A DNA stretch of 43,518 nt, taken from assembly GCA_002391625.1 (NCBI GenBank), contig DGFJ01000005.1:1-43518 (forward strand). Direction: 5' to 3'. The stretch's first letter is position 1. Every line of letters starts with the position of its first letter. The DNA comes from Ruminococcaceae bacterium UBA3903 (GTDB lineage: Bacteria; Bacillota; Clostridia; Oscillospirales; Acutalibacteraceae). Position numbers and translations under genes: made by a program. The notes under the pieces were generated by a model, which made no database searches, was not told where the DNA came from, and was given only the letters and a program-made list of their open reading frames with translations. Of the stretch, positions 17,371 to 26,009 are shown in pieces.

Positions 17371-18309
17371 GTGGAATTTTCCCATAAGCCCGTACTTCTT
17401 AACGAAACTATAAATGCTTTAAACATTAAGCCAAATGGTGTATATGTTGATGGTACAGCAGGTGGCGGTGGACACTCAGAGGAGATTTTAAAAAGATTAT
17501 CACCACAGGGCAGATTAATATCAATCGACCAAGACCCAGATGCCATTTTGGCGGTTACTGACAGATTATCAAAGTACAGCAGCTCAATAATTTGCAAAGG
17601 TAACTTTTCTCAAGTAGATACTATTGTGAATTCCTTAGGCATAGAAAAAATTGACGGAATAATGCTGGATATTGGTGTGTCATCCAAACAGCTGGATACA
17701 CCAGAAAGAGGCTTTTCGTTCCACAATGATGCCCCATTGGATATGCGTATGAGTCAAAGTGGCACGTCTGCATATGATTTGGTTAATGGTTTACCCTATG
17801 GAGATTTAATAAGAATTATTAATCAATACGGGGAAGAAAAGTTTGCAAAGCCAATAACCAGAGCTATTATTCAGCATAGGGAAGAAGCACCAATAAAAAC
17901 AACTCTACAGCTGGCAGAGATTATAAAGGGCGCTGTTCCTGCAGCGGTCAGACGTGAGGGCCATCCCGCACGAAAGACATTCCAAGCGTTGCGAATAGCG
18001 GTGAACGGTGAGCTTGACAGATTAAAGGATGGTTTGGAAAACGGTTTTAAGCTGTTAAATCCACATGGCAGAATGGCTATCATTACTTTCCATTCTTTAG
18101 AGGATAGAATAGTAAAAAAGCAGATGGCACAGTGGTGCATAGGCTGTACCTGTCCAAAGGATTTTCCGGTATGTGTTTGTGGTAATAAGCCTAAGGCACA
18201 GCTGGTTTTTAGAAAGCCTATAACAGCCAGCCAACAGGAATTGACAGATAACCCACGCTCTCGCAGTGCAAAGCTAAGAGCAGTAGAAAAAAATATTACA
18301 AGTTTGTAA
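17371..18309 (+). CDS. rsmH: 16S rRNA (cytosine1402-N4)-methyltransferase RsmH
   Basis: 312 aa, usual length. SAM-dependent methylation of C1402 in the 30S P-site. Motifs: HKPVLLNETI, the SAM loop YVDGTAGGGGHSEEIL, DGIMLDIGVSSKQLD, ERGFSFHNDAPLDMRM, ARKTFQALRIAVN and IITFHSLEDRIVK, all conserved in the family. I chose GTG 17371, six bases after a perfect AGGAGGTG; in-frame codons upstream overlap that site. Second gene of the dcw cluster. Confidence 0.95.
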   Translation: MEFSHKPVLLNETINALNIKPNGVYVDGTAGGGGHSEEILKRLSPQGRLISIDQDPDAILAVTDRLSKYSSSIICKGNFSQVDTIVNSLGIEKIDGIMLDIGVSSKQLDTPERGFSFHNDAPLDMRMSQSGTSAYDLVNGLPYGDLIRIINQYGEEKFAKPITRAIIQHREEAPIKTTLQLAEIIKGAVPAAVRREGHPARKTFQALRIAVNGELDRLKDGLENGFKLLNPHGRMAIITFHSLEDRIVKKQMAQWCIGCTCPKDFPVCVCGNKPKAQLVFRKPITASQQELTDNPRSRSAKLRAVEKNITSL

Positions 18310-18630
18310 AAACTTTGCGAAAACCATGGAAAAATACTTTGACAAAGGGTACTGTGTGTAGTAAACTATATATAGTAAATAAGTGCTTTTAAATCATGTT
18401 TTTTACCATATCTTGTAGAAAATATCACATTTTGGTATAAATGTTAAGATTATATATATAAATCATAGAATTGGTTACAAAAATAATACAAGCTTAAGAT
18501 TTTGGTTAGATAAAAATATGTGGATACGTTAAAAAGTGTCCCTACAAATTTAGAAAAAACATTAAACGATAATTAATAATAAGATGGTTACATATATGTG
18601 AAGGTATATGGATAATTATGAGGTGTAGTA
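18310..18630 (+). promoter_or_regulatory. rsmH-ftsL gap with a promoter
   Basis: No ORF in 321 bp of AT-rich DNA. A promoter is visible: TTGACA at 18339-18344, a 17-bp spacer and TAAACT at 18362-18367. This suggests that ftsL and downstream genes have a second start. No clear terminator is seen. Confidence 0.5.
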
Positions 18631-19131
18631 ATGGCTTTTAGAAATAGGAATGAAGCTTATGATATTAGCCTTTTTGAAGCTGCTGAAACAGATGATAAAA
18701 AGGCAGATAAAACAGATAACAAGGTTTTAAATATACCTAAAGAAAAATTTATAACAAAGGCTAACGCTAAACGCAGAGTTAAACAGATGATTACAGGTGT
18801 GTGCGTTGGTGCGGTTGTCACAGTTTTTGTAGGTATAATTATACAGGGACAGGTTCAGTTAACTGAGCTTAACCAACAAATTAGTAATGCCAATGATACG
18901 TTGGCAGAACAGGAAAGCTTATATACACAAACGCAAATGAAGGTAGAGTCAAAGCTTTCATCCACAGTAGTTGAGGAATACGCACAAAGTAAATTAGGTA
19001 TGACCAGAGCCGACAACTACCAAAAAACATACATAAGCTTATCTGATGCAGATAAGGCAGAGGTGGCAGAACCAGACAGTGGCAATGTGTTTGATGCTAT
19101 TGCTAATGCTGTAGCAGGCTTGTGGTCATAA
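18631..19131 (+). CDS. ftsL: Cell-division protein FtsL-like
   Basis: 166 aa. An acidic and basic cytoplasmic region (1-50) leads to one membrane helix (about 53-73) and an external coiled coil (about 75-115, QVQLTELNQQISNANDTLAE...). This is the bitopic FtsL/septum-initiator architecture. Sequence conservation is low in the family, so the call rests on topology and on its place between rsmH and the penicillin-binding protein. FtsL joins DivIB/FtsQ and the SEDS-PBP pair at the septum. The segment EEYAQSKLGMTRAD resembles the conserved FtsL C-terminal stretch. Confidence 0.8.
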   Translation: MAFRNRNEAYDISLFEAAETDDKKADKTDNKVLNIPKEKFITKANAKRRVKQMITGVCVGAVVTVFVGIIIQGQVQLTELNQQISNANDTLAEQESLYTQTQMKVESKLSSTVVEEYAQSKLGMTRADNYQKTYISLSDADKAEVAEPDSGNVFDAIANAVAGLWS

Positions 19132-19175
19132 GTGATTGTTATGTGCAATAAACATATATAAGGAAATGATTGAGC

Positions 19176-19286
19176 GGTTGTAACAGGGGCGGTTACTGTT
19201 AACTTGTCCCACTGTAGGTTTAGCTAAAGGATGTATCTTTTATAGATAACCTTAGCTATCCTTTGGTTGCAACCCTTATTTTTTTA
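19176..19286 (+). ncRNA. Structured RNA or attenuator between ftsL and the PBP gene
   Basis: GGTTGTAA (19176-19183) pairs with TTGCAACC (19267-19274) and a T tract follows. Inside are a compound hairpin (CAG/CTG, GGG/CCC and GTTA/TAAC, 19184-19214) and a second one (AGCTAA 19222-19227 with TTAGCT 19252-19257, plus TATCT/AGATA). An alternative pairing, 19224-19232 with 19258-19266 (9 bp), competes with the latter and would stack on the closing stem. It looks like an attenuator or orphan riboswitch; the class is not recognised. A weak promoter (TTGTCT 19372-19377, 17 bp, TAGTAT 19395-19400) lies further down. Confidence 0.4.
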
Positions 19287-19492
19287 AATTCCAGTAAACC
19301 CACGGCAGATACGCTTTATAAGCTATGAATACGAATATTTAAAAGGACGGTGGATAAAGGCTTTCCGTAGCTTGTCTATTGTTCTAGTATTATTTAGTAT
19401 GAGTGGGCAACAGCTGTTTTTTGATTAATGACAGGTGTATTTTACTGTAATTTTAATATAGCAAAAATTATACTTAGGAGATGAAGTCCTAT

Positions 19493-21739
19493 ATGGCGAA
19501 AATAGGTAGCAGTAATATGCTGTACCGCAGAGGGATGGCAGTATTACTTATAATACTGGTGCTGGGCTTTGGTACAGGAGTTTTTCGGTTGGTACAGCTT
19601 GGGATATTTGATGGAGAAGAGCTACAGCAAAGGGCGGTAGACCAACAGCTTAATGACACTACAATCAGTGCTAAACGTGGCACAATATATGATACTAATG
19701 GAAAGATTCTGGCACAAAGTGCCACGGTTTGGAAGGTGGTAATGTCACCTATTTACTTTAAGGATGACGAGGAACGTACAATAGTTTCTAAAGGCTTATC
19801 TGAAATATTAGGTAAGGATCAGGAAACAATATATGAGAAAACGAAAGAATCCTCTTATTACGTTATTGTACAACGTCAAATTGAAAGTGATGTAAAGGAT
19901 AAAATACTGGAATTTATTGATAAGCTTGAAGAGGATCATGGTATAACAGGTGTTGTTAGCCTGATTGAGGATTACAAGCGTTATTATCCATATGGCGAGT
20001 TCGCATCATCTGTTATTGGTTTTACTGGCAGTGACGGACAGGGCTTGGAGGGTATTGAGCTAAAATATGATTCTCAGTTAACAGGTACTCCCGGCAGATT
20101 GATAACTGCTAAAAATGCCAATGGAACAGAAATGCCATTTAAGTACGAACAAAAGGTAGATGCTGAGGACGGTAACAACCTTGTTTTAACATTAGATGAA
20201 ACAATACAGCATATATTAGAAAAATATGTTGATAAGGGCATAGAAGAAAATAAAGTTATAAACCGTGCGGTAGCTGTTATGATGGATATTAAAACAGGTG
20301 CAGTTTTAGGTATGGCGGTGGAGGGCGGTTATGATTTAAACGACCCATTTACTTTGGTCAGTCATACTGAACAAAAAACAATAGATGCACTTCCATTAGA
20401 TCAGCAGAACGCAGCCGAAAGTGCGGCACTTTCAAAGCAGTGGAGAAACAAGGCGGTTAGTGATACCTATTACCCTGGTTCTGTTTGGAAAATTATAACA
20501 TCAGCCATGGCGTTGCAAGAGGGTAAAATTACTGACCAATCCAGATATAACTGTGTAGGCTATTATGTTCCTTTTGATGGTGCTCAAAAGGTTTATTGTC
20601 ATAACACCAGCGGACACGGAGAGCAAACCTTTGATCAGGCACTGTGTAACTCCTGTAACCCAGCATTTATGATGATTGGTCAAAGCGTGGGCAGTGCAAA
20701 GTTTTGGGAGTATTATCAGGCTTTTGGTTTTTCTGAAAAAACTGGTATAGACCTACCTGGCGAATCAGAGGATATATTTTTTAGTACAGACGGTTCTATG
20801 CAGCCCATGGATTTGGCGGTTGCATCCTTTGGACAAAACTTCTCAATTACCCCTATTCAAATGGTTACTGCGGTATCTGCTGTTGCTAACGGCGGTAAGC
20901 TAATGCAGCCATATGTCGTAGAGCAAATTACAGATGAAAACGGTAATGTAGTAGAATCTAAAGAACCTACAGTAAAACGACAGGTAATATCCGAAGAGGT
21001 TTCAAAATATCTGTCATCTGTATTGGAACAAAATGCTCAGGCGGGTTCTGGTAAAAATGGTTATGTTGCAGGTTATAGAGTAGCGGGAAAAACAGGTACA
21101 TCCGAGAAGCTGACATATACAAATGGTGCAGAGGATTATATTGCTTCCTTCTGTGGCTATGCTCCTGCTAATGACCCACAGGTGGCGTTGCTTGTTTACT
21201 TTGACACACCTACAGGTGACAGCTATTACGGTAGTACAGTAGCGGCACCTGTATTCTCCAACATTATGTCGGAGGTTCTGCCTTATCTAAATGTTGCCAC
21301 TCAATACACAGCAGAGGAAATAGCACAGATGGATACCACAGCTGATAACTATGTTGGTATGGAAGCAGCAGCTGCTAAAAATAATGTAGAGGCTGGTGGC
21401 TTTACAGCCATAGTAAAGGGTACAGGGGATAAGGTGCTGTCACAGATACCAACAGCAGAGTCACGATTGCCACAGGGTGGTACAGTAGTGCTGTACACAG
21501 ACAGTGACAGCGTAAAGGATGATGCGGTAGAGGTGCCAGACCTAACAGGTTTAACAGTATCAGAGGCAAATGCAGTTGCTTCCCAATATGATTTAAATAT
21601 TAGTATTTCCGGTTCTAACTCAGCTTTAGAGGGTATATCCTATGCACAGGATATACCAAAAGGTACAAAGGTTAGCTCGGGTACAGTTATAGCGGTATCC
21701 TTTGAACAGGATAGTAACTATGGCACAGGCATTATGTAG
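19493..21739 (+). CDS. Class B penicillin-binding protein with PASTA domain (FtsI/SpoVD type)
   Basis: About 748 aa. One N-terminal membrane helix (about 15-37), a dimerisation domain (RGTIYDTNGKILAQS) and a transpeptidase domain with the three catalytic motifs: S330-V-W-K333 in YPGSVWK, S387-C-N389, and K533-T-G535. A single PASTA domain closes the protein (about 679-745, VPDLTGLTVSEANAV). Class B PBPs cross-link septal peptidoglycan with an FtsW partner, encoded two genes downstream. It could be PBP2B or SpoVD; only one is present here. AGGAG at 19476-19480 is 12 bases from ATG 19493 and touches ATG 19481, so the start is not fully certain. Confidence 0.92.
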   Translation: MAKIGSSNMLYRRGMAVLLIILVLGFGTGVFRLVQLGIFDGEELQQRAVDQQLNDTTISAKRGTIYDTNGKILAQSATVWKVVMSPIYFKDDEERTIVSKGLSEILGKDQETIYEKTKESSYYVIVQRQIESDVKDKILEFIDKLEEDHGITGVVSLIEDYKRYYPYGEFASSVIGFTGSDGQGLEGIELKYDSQLTGTPGRLITAKNANGTEMPFKYEQKVDAEDGNNLVLTLDETIQHILEKYVDKGIEENKVINRAVAVMMDIKTGAVLGMAVEGGYDLNDPFTLVSHTEQKTIDALPLDQQNAAESAALSKQWRNKAVSDTYYPGSVWKIITSAMALQEGKITDQSRYNCVGYYVPFDGAQKVYCHNTSGHGEQTFDQALCNSCNPAFMMIGQSVGSAKFWEYYQAFGFSEKTGIDLPGESEDIFFSTDGSMQPMDLAVASFGQNFSITPIQMVTAVSAVANGGKLMQPYVVEQITDENGNVVESKEPTVKRQVISEEVSKYLSSVLEQNAQAGSGKNGYVAGYRVAGKTGTSEKLTYTNGAEDYIASFCGYAPANDPQVALLVYFDTPTGDSYYGSTVAAPVFSNIMSEVLPYLNVATQYTAEEIAQMDTTADNYVGMEAAAAKNNVEAGGFTAIVKGTGDKVLSQIPTAESRLPQGGTVVLYTDSDSVKDDAVEVPDLTGLTVSEANAVASQYDLNISISGSNSALEGISYAQDIPKGTKVSSGTVIAVSFEQDSNYGTGIM

Positions 21740-21779
21740 TTATGTGCAAACTATAATATAGAAAGGAAAGGTGAGTATT

Positions 21780-22358
21780 ATGAAGGACATTAAAGGCTTG
21801 ATTACAGACAGTACGATTATTATCGGTATTGGTGCTAACAGCAAACAATCAGCTGTGTTTGCTAAAGCTATAAAAACTATCGCCTCAGCAAACAACAAAA
21901 CAGTAGCTAATACAGTAGGTGTGGATATTTGTAATGGCACCCAACCTTGGGATATAGTTATTATTAATGAAGAGGATTTACCGCCATTGTGCAACACTAA
22001 ATTATCCTTTTTGGTATGCTTTGACGGTTTTTTCTATAATTCGTCACAAGATAAAGGGTATAATAATATGATTGCACCTGCTGGTGACAGCGCTAGCACA
22101 TATTCTTCTTTTATAAACAGCGGTGGCAGGCTGTTTACGTTTTCCACAAAGGATGACAGTGCTGATTTATTGGCAAAAAACATTATGGAGCATAACGGTC
22201 AAACCCATTTTGAATTACTTGGTGCTACCTCTATTAGCAGAGTTATGATTAGTAAGAGCTGTGGCTTTTCAGTAGATGAGCTGTTAGCTATGGCTGGGGT
22301 TTTGTTATTAGTGGGCATACCATTTACAGACGTTATAAAAGGGATTAATGCCCTATAA
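21780..22358 (+). CDS. Degenerate Mur-ligase central domain (MurE/MurF relic)
   Basis: 192 aa. It aligns by eye with the central ATPase domain of MurE/MurF ligases and nothing else. TIIIGIGANSKQS (about residues 12-24) stands where GITGTNGKTT is expected, one residue short and with Gln for the Mg-contacting Thr. YNSSQDKGYNN stands for TNLSRDHLDYH. LVGIPFTDVIKGINAL matches the end of the domain (LGIPLEDIIEGL). The UDP-MurNAc-binding N-domain and the C-domain are absent. It occupies the usual murE-murF slot between the PBP gene and mraY, with a good ribosome site, so it is probably expressed but unable to ligate. Homology is inferred from pattern, not from an alignment score. Confidence 0.65.
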   Translation: MKDIKGLITDSTIIIGIGANSKQSAVFAKAIKTIASANNKTVANTVGVDICNGTQPWDIVIINEEDLPPLCNTKLSFLVCFDGFFYNSSQDKGYNNMIAPAGDSASTYSSFINSGGRLFTFSTKDDSADLLAKNIMEHNGQTHFELLGATSISRVMISKSCGFSVDELLAMAGVLLLVGIPFTDVIKGINAL

Positions 22359-22389
22359 AAAATAAAGTTAAAAATTTCGGAGGTTTTAT

Positions 22390-23409
22390 ATGAACAGTTG
22401 GTGGACATTGGTTGCGGCAGTTTTATCATTTATCATAGCAGCATCATTAGGCAAATGGTTAATACCATATTTAAAGAAACTAAAATGTGGTCAAACAATA
22501 AGAGATGAAGGTCCAAAGTGGCATATGGGTAAATCTGGTACACCTACTATGGGTGGCTTGCTATTTATTATTAGCTCGGTTGTAGTGTCAATTATTCTGT
22601 TCATTTGTTTTTTGCTTACAAGCGATAACACCAGCTTAACCGCATCCACAGATATAGCAAGGTTTTTTGCTGGTATAGTAATGGCTTTGCTGTTTGGAGC
22701 TATTGGTTTCTTTGATGACTATATTAAGGTGGTTAAAAAACGCAACCTCGGTTTGACAGCTAAACAAAAATTGATTTTACAGTTTTTAGTTGCTATAGCT
22801 TATTTAACTACTTTATACCTATGTGGTGCTACATCATCAACCTATATTCCGCTGATTGGCAGAGTAGATCTTGGTGTGTTCTATTGGATTATTGCGGCAT
22901 TTGTAATTGTTGGCATTGTAAATGCTACCAACCTTACAGACGGCTTGGACGGCTTGGACGGCTCAATAACCTTTTTTGCTTCCCTAGCGTTTATGGTTAT
23001 ATCCTCATTTATGATGTACGAGGGTATGGCTATTATGTCAGCGGCATTAGCTGGTGGCTGCCTAGGCTTTCTAGTTTGGAACTTTTATCCAGCTAAGGTG
23101 TTTATGGGGGATACAGGCTCGTTGTTTTTAGGCGGATTTTTATGTGCGTTGGCGTTTGGACTAAATATGCCAATACTTATAATACCAATAGGCATTATCT
23201 ATATTATTGAAATGCTATCTGTAATGCTACAGGTAACATATTTTAAGTTGACCCATGGTAAGCGCTTATTCAAGATGAGCCCCATACATCATCACTTTGA
23301 AATGTGCGGATGGTCCGAGGTAAAGGTTACCACCGTATTTAGCATGATAACATTAGTATTTGGCGCTTTATCATTTTTAGCTGTGTACTTTGGAATGAAC
23401 ACAATATAA
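22390..23409 (+). CDS. mraY: Phospho-N-acetylmuramoyl-pentapeptide transferase MraY
   Basis: 339 aa, about ten membrane helices. Transfers phospho-MurNAc-pentapeptide from UDP to undecaprenyl phosphate, giving lipid I. All signature motifs are present: KWHMGKSGTPTMGGL, GFFDDYIKV (catalytic Asp pair), NATNLTDGLDGLDG, FMGDTGSLFLGG and the cytoplasmic PIHHHFE histidine loop. GGAGG lies just upstream of ATG 22390, and the gap to the Mur relic is 31 bp. Confidence 0.96.
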   Translation: MNSWWTLVAAVLSFIIAASLGKWLIPYLKKLKCGQTIRDEGPKWHMGKSGTPTMGGLLFIISSVVVSIILFICFLLTSDNTSLTASTDIARFFAGIVMALLFGAIGFFDDYIKVVKKRNLGLTAKQKLILQFLVAIAYLTTLYLCGATSSTYIPLIGRVDLGVFYWIIAAFVIVGIVNATNLTDGLDGLDGSITFFASLAFMVISSFMMYEGMAIMSAALAGGCLGFLVWNFYPAKVFMGDTGSLFLGGFLCALAFGLNMPILIIPIGIIYIIEMLSVMLQVTYFKLTHGKRLFKMSPIHHHFEMCGWSEVKVTTVFSMITLVFGALSFLAVYFGMNTI

Positions 23410-23476
23410 CAAATCTGAAATAAAATAAATTAACTTTTGAAAATACCTGTATAGCAGGTAGCTTGGTGGTGACACA

Positions 23477-24754
23477 ATGGATTATTATGTTAATCTGGAA
23501 CATAGATCAGAAGAATACAAAAAATATCACGAAGAAAATCGTGGTAAATATGCGACGGTGAAGGAAAGAGCCACTACTTCCACAGTGGCAGGTAGAAGCA
23601 ACAGCAGACGCAACAGAATGAAAAAGAAATTTAAGTTTTTTTCTGTTCGTTCAGGCATGGATATGCCCTTTCTGTTTTTAGTTATAGTGTTGCTTGTAAT
23701 AGGTGTGGTAATGATGTTTTCAGCCAGCTATGCCTATGCTTATTACACCATGGGTGACAGCTATTACTTTTTAAAAAGACAGCTGTTGTTCGCCGTAATT
23801 GGTGTTTTATGTATGTTTTTTATATCATACTTTGATTATCATCATTTCCATAAGGCTGCTGTGGTGATTTTAGGAATAGCCTTTTTGCTGTTGGGCGTTG
23901 TTTTGGTGTTACCTCCAATTAACTATGTACATAGATGGATAAACCTAGGCTTTACAATGTTACAGCCCTCGGAAATTATGAAATTTGCACTGATATTATT
24001 TTTTGCCCATTGGGGTTCGGTATATTTCACTAGGATGAATACTTTTAAATACGGTGTATTACCTGCGATTTGTATTTTAGTGCCAACAATAATTTTGCTT
24101 ATTATGGAACCTCACTATTCTTGCATTGTTATTGTTACGATATTGACTATGATTATGATGTTCTTAGGCGGTGTAGAGAAGAAATGGTTTATCATGGCGA
24201 TAGGTGCCTGTGTCGCCATATTTGTCATTTTGTATGTTACTGGTTTGTTAACATATGCTATGGAGCGCATGAACGGTTGGGGTCAGGCGTTGGAATATAC
24301 CACATCTGATATGTGGCAGGACACATGGCAAACACGTAACTCCTTGTATGCTATTGGCTCTGGTGGAATGACAGGCTTGGGGCTGGGACAGTCCAGACAG
24401 AAATACCTGTACCTGCCAGAACCACAGAACGACTTTGTATTTGCTATTGTTTGTGAAGAGCTGGGTATCATAGGTGCTGTTTTAATCTTAGCTATTTTTG
24501 GACTTTTGGTGTGGAGAGGTATAACAATATCCTTACGTGCCAAAGATAAGTTTGGTATGCTGCTTGGTATGGGTTTAACAGCTCAGGTTGGTTTACAGGT
24601 GGTTATCAATATTATGGTTATCACCGACCTGCTGCCCAATACAGGTATTAGCCTGCCGTTCTTTAGCTATGGAGGCAGCTCGTTGGTTATGCTGTTAGCA
24701 CAAATGGGCGTGGTATTGTCAATTTCACGAAATGCAAATATTAATAAAACATAA
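23477..24754 (+). CDS. ftsW: SEDS-family peptidoglycan polymerase FtsW/SpoVE
   Basis: 425 aa. Ten or so membrane helices begin near residue 62. Conserved SEDS stretches include MMFSASYAYAY, WINLGFTMLQPSEIMKFAL, GSGGMTGLGLGQSRQK, LPEPQNDFVFAIVCEELG and SLPFFSYGGSSL. SEDS proteins polymerise lipid II together with a class B PBP. FtsW, SpoVE and RodA are hard to separate by sequence; the dcw position favours FtsW/SpoVE. An N-terminal cytoplasmic tail of about 60 basic residues is longer than usual; ATG 23477 has GGTGGTG upstream, which supports it. Confidence 0.92.
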   Translation: MDYYVNLEHRSEEYKKYHEENRGKYATVKERATTSTVAGRSNSRRNRMKKKFKFFSVRSGMDMPFLFLVIVLLVIGVVMMFSASYAYAYYTMGDSYYFLKRQLLFAVIGVLCMFFISYFDYHHFHKAAVVILGIAFLLLGVVLVLPPINYVHRWINLGFTMLQPSEIMKFALILFFAHWGSVYFTRMNTFKYGVLPAICILVPTIILLIMEPHYSCIVIVTILTMIMMFLGGVEKKWFIMAIGACVAIFVILYVTGLLTYAMERMNGWGQALEYTTSDMWQDTWQTRNSLYAIGSGGMTGLGLGQSRQKYLYLPEPQNDFVFAIVCEELGIIGAVLILAIFGLLVWRGITISLRAKDKFGMLLGMGLTAQVGLQVVINIMVITDLLPNTGISLPFFSYGGSSLVMLLAQMGVVLSISRNANINKT

Positions 24755-24772
24755 TAAAAGAGGGTACAAAAG

Positions 24773-25894
24773 ATGAGAGCAATTTTTGCAGGTGGTGGTA
24801 CGGCTGGTCATATTAATCCAGCCTTGGCTATCGCAGGGCATATTATGGAAAAAGAACCTGATGCAGAGATTTTATATATTGGTGCTAAAGGAGGCATGGA
24901 GGAACGTTTGGTTCCACAGTCTGGCTTTGAGTTTAAGGGAATCACAATCTCTGGCTTTAAACGCAGCTTTTCTCCATCCGCTATAAAGGCTAATATTATT
25001 ACTGCTAAAAGGGCTATTACCTCTAGCCATGAGGCAAAAAAGATAATTAAAGAATTTAAACCAGATATATGTGTAGGTACAGGTGGTTATGTTAGCGGAC
25101 CGGTTTTGCGTACCGCCGCTAAAATGGGCATACCTACGGTTATTCATGAACAAAACGCTTTTCCAGGTGTTACCAATAAAATGTTAGGTCCTATGGTTAG
25201 CCGAGTTATGCTGGCTATACCAGCGGCTAAGAAGCATTTTAAAGAAAATTGTCGCTTTGCAACAACTGGCAATCCCGTTAGAAAGGCAATAATAACCGCC
25301 AACAAGGAGCAATCACGTCAGGCACTGGATTTAGATGACCGTCCTGTAATATTGTCTTTTGGCGGCAGCTTAGGTGCTAGAAAAATAAATGAGGGTGTAG
25401 CCGACCTAATTGCCCGCAGCGGTAAGGATCGTAAATATCAGATAATACACGCTTATGGTCAATATGGAAAATGGTTTCCTGACCTGCTGCGAGAAAAGGG
25501 AATAGAGCCTAATGACTGTAAAAATTTAGATATTAGAGAATTTATAAACAATATGCCCACCTGCTTGGCAGCGGCAGATTTAGTAATATGTAGGGCGGGA
25601 GCAATCACGATTAGCGAGCTACAGGCACAGGGCAAGCCCAGTGTGCTGATACCATCCCCTAATGTTGCAGAAAACCACCAATATCATAACGCTATGGCTT
25701 TGGTAAACGCCGATGCAGCGGGTATTATAGAAGAAAAGGATTTGACACCACAGCTGTTAATAGAAACAGTTGACCAAATGGTTAGCAATCCTGCCAAGCT
25801 TAGAGAATATGCAGAAAATGCACGTCAAACAGCTATCATAGATGCTAATGACAGAATATACTCTGTCATTAAAAAGGTGTTATCTGGAAAATAA
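24773..25894 (+). CDS. murG: UDP-GlcNAc:lipid I N-acetylglucosaminyltransferase MurG
   Basis: 373 aa. Adds GlcNAc to lipid I to make lipid II on the inner membrane face. The N-terminal glycine-rich loop GGGTAGHINPALAIA (from residue 7), GTGGYVSGPVL, HEQNAFPGVTNK, SFGGSLGARKINE and the C-domain CRAGAITISELQAQGKPSVLIPSP are all typical GT-B/GT28 motifs. It starts 18 bp after ftsW, with AGAGGG as ribosome site. Confidence 0.95.
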   Translation: MRAIFAGGGTAGHINPALAIAGHIMEKEPDAEILYIGAKGGMEERLVPQSGFEFKGITISGFKRSFSPSAIKANIITAKRAITSSHEAKKIIKEFKPDICVGTGGYVSGPVLRTAAKMGIPTVIHEQNAFPGVTNKMLGPMVSRVMLAIPAAKKHFKENCRFATTGNPVRKAIITANKEQSRQALDLDDRPVILSFGGSLGARKINEGVADLIARSGKDRKYQIIHAYGQYGKWFPDLLREKGIEPNDCKNLDIREFINNMPTCLAAADLVICRAGAITISELQAQGKPSVLIPSPNVAENHQYHNAMALVNADAAGIIEEKDLTPQLLIETVDQMVSNPAKLREYAENARQTAIIDANDRIYSVIKKVLSGK

Positions 25895-26009
25895 AGTTAA
25901 TATTATTTTAAAAAAGTAGTCATATAGTAACATATTGACCATATTCCACATAGAATAAAAGGCGGAGGTAGATTATATTCCGCTACTATCTGTGAGGAAG
26001 GTGCTTAAT

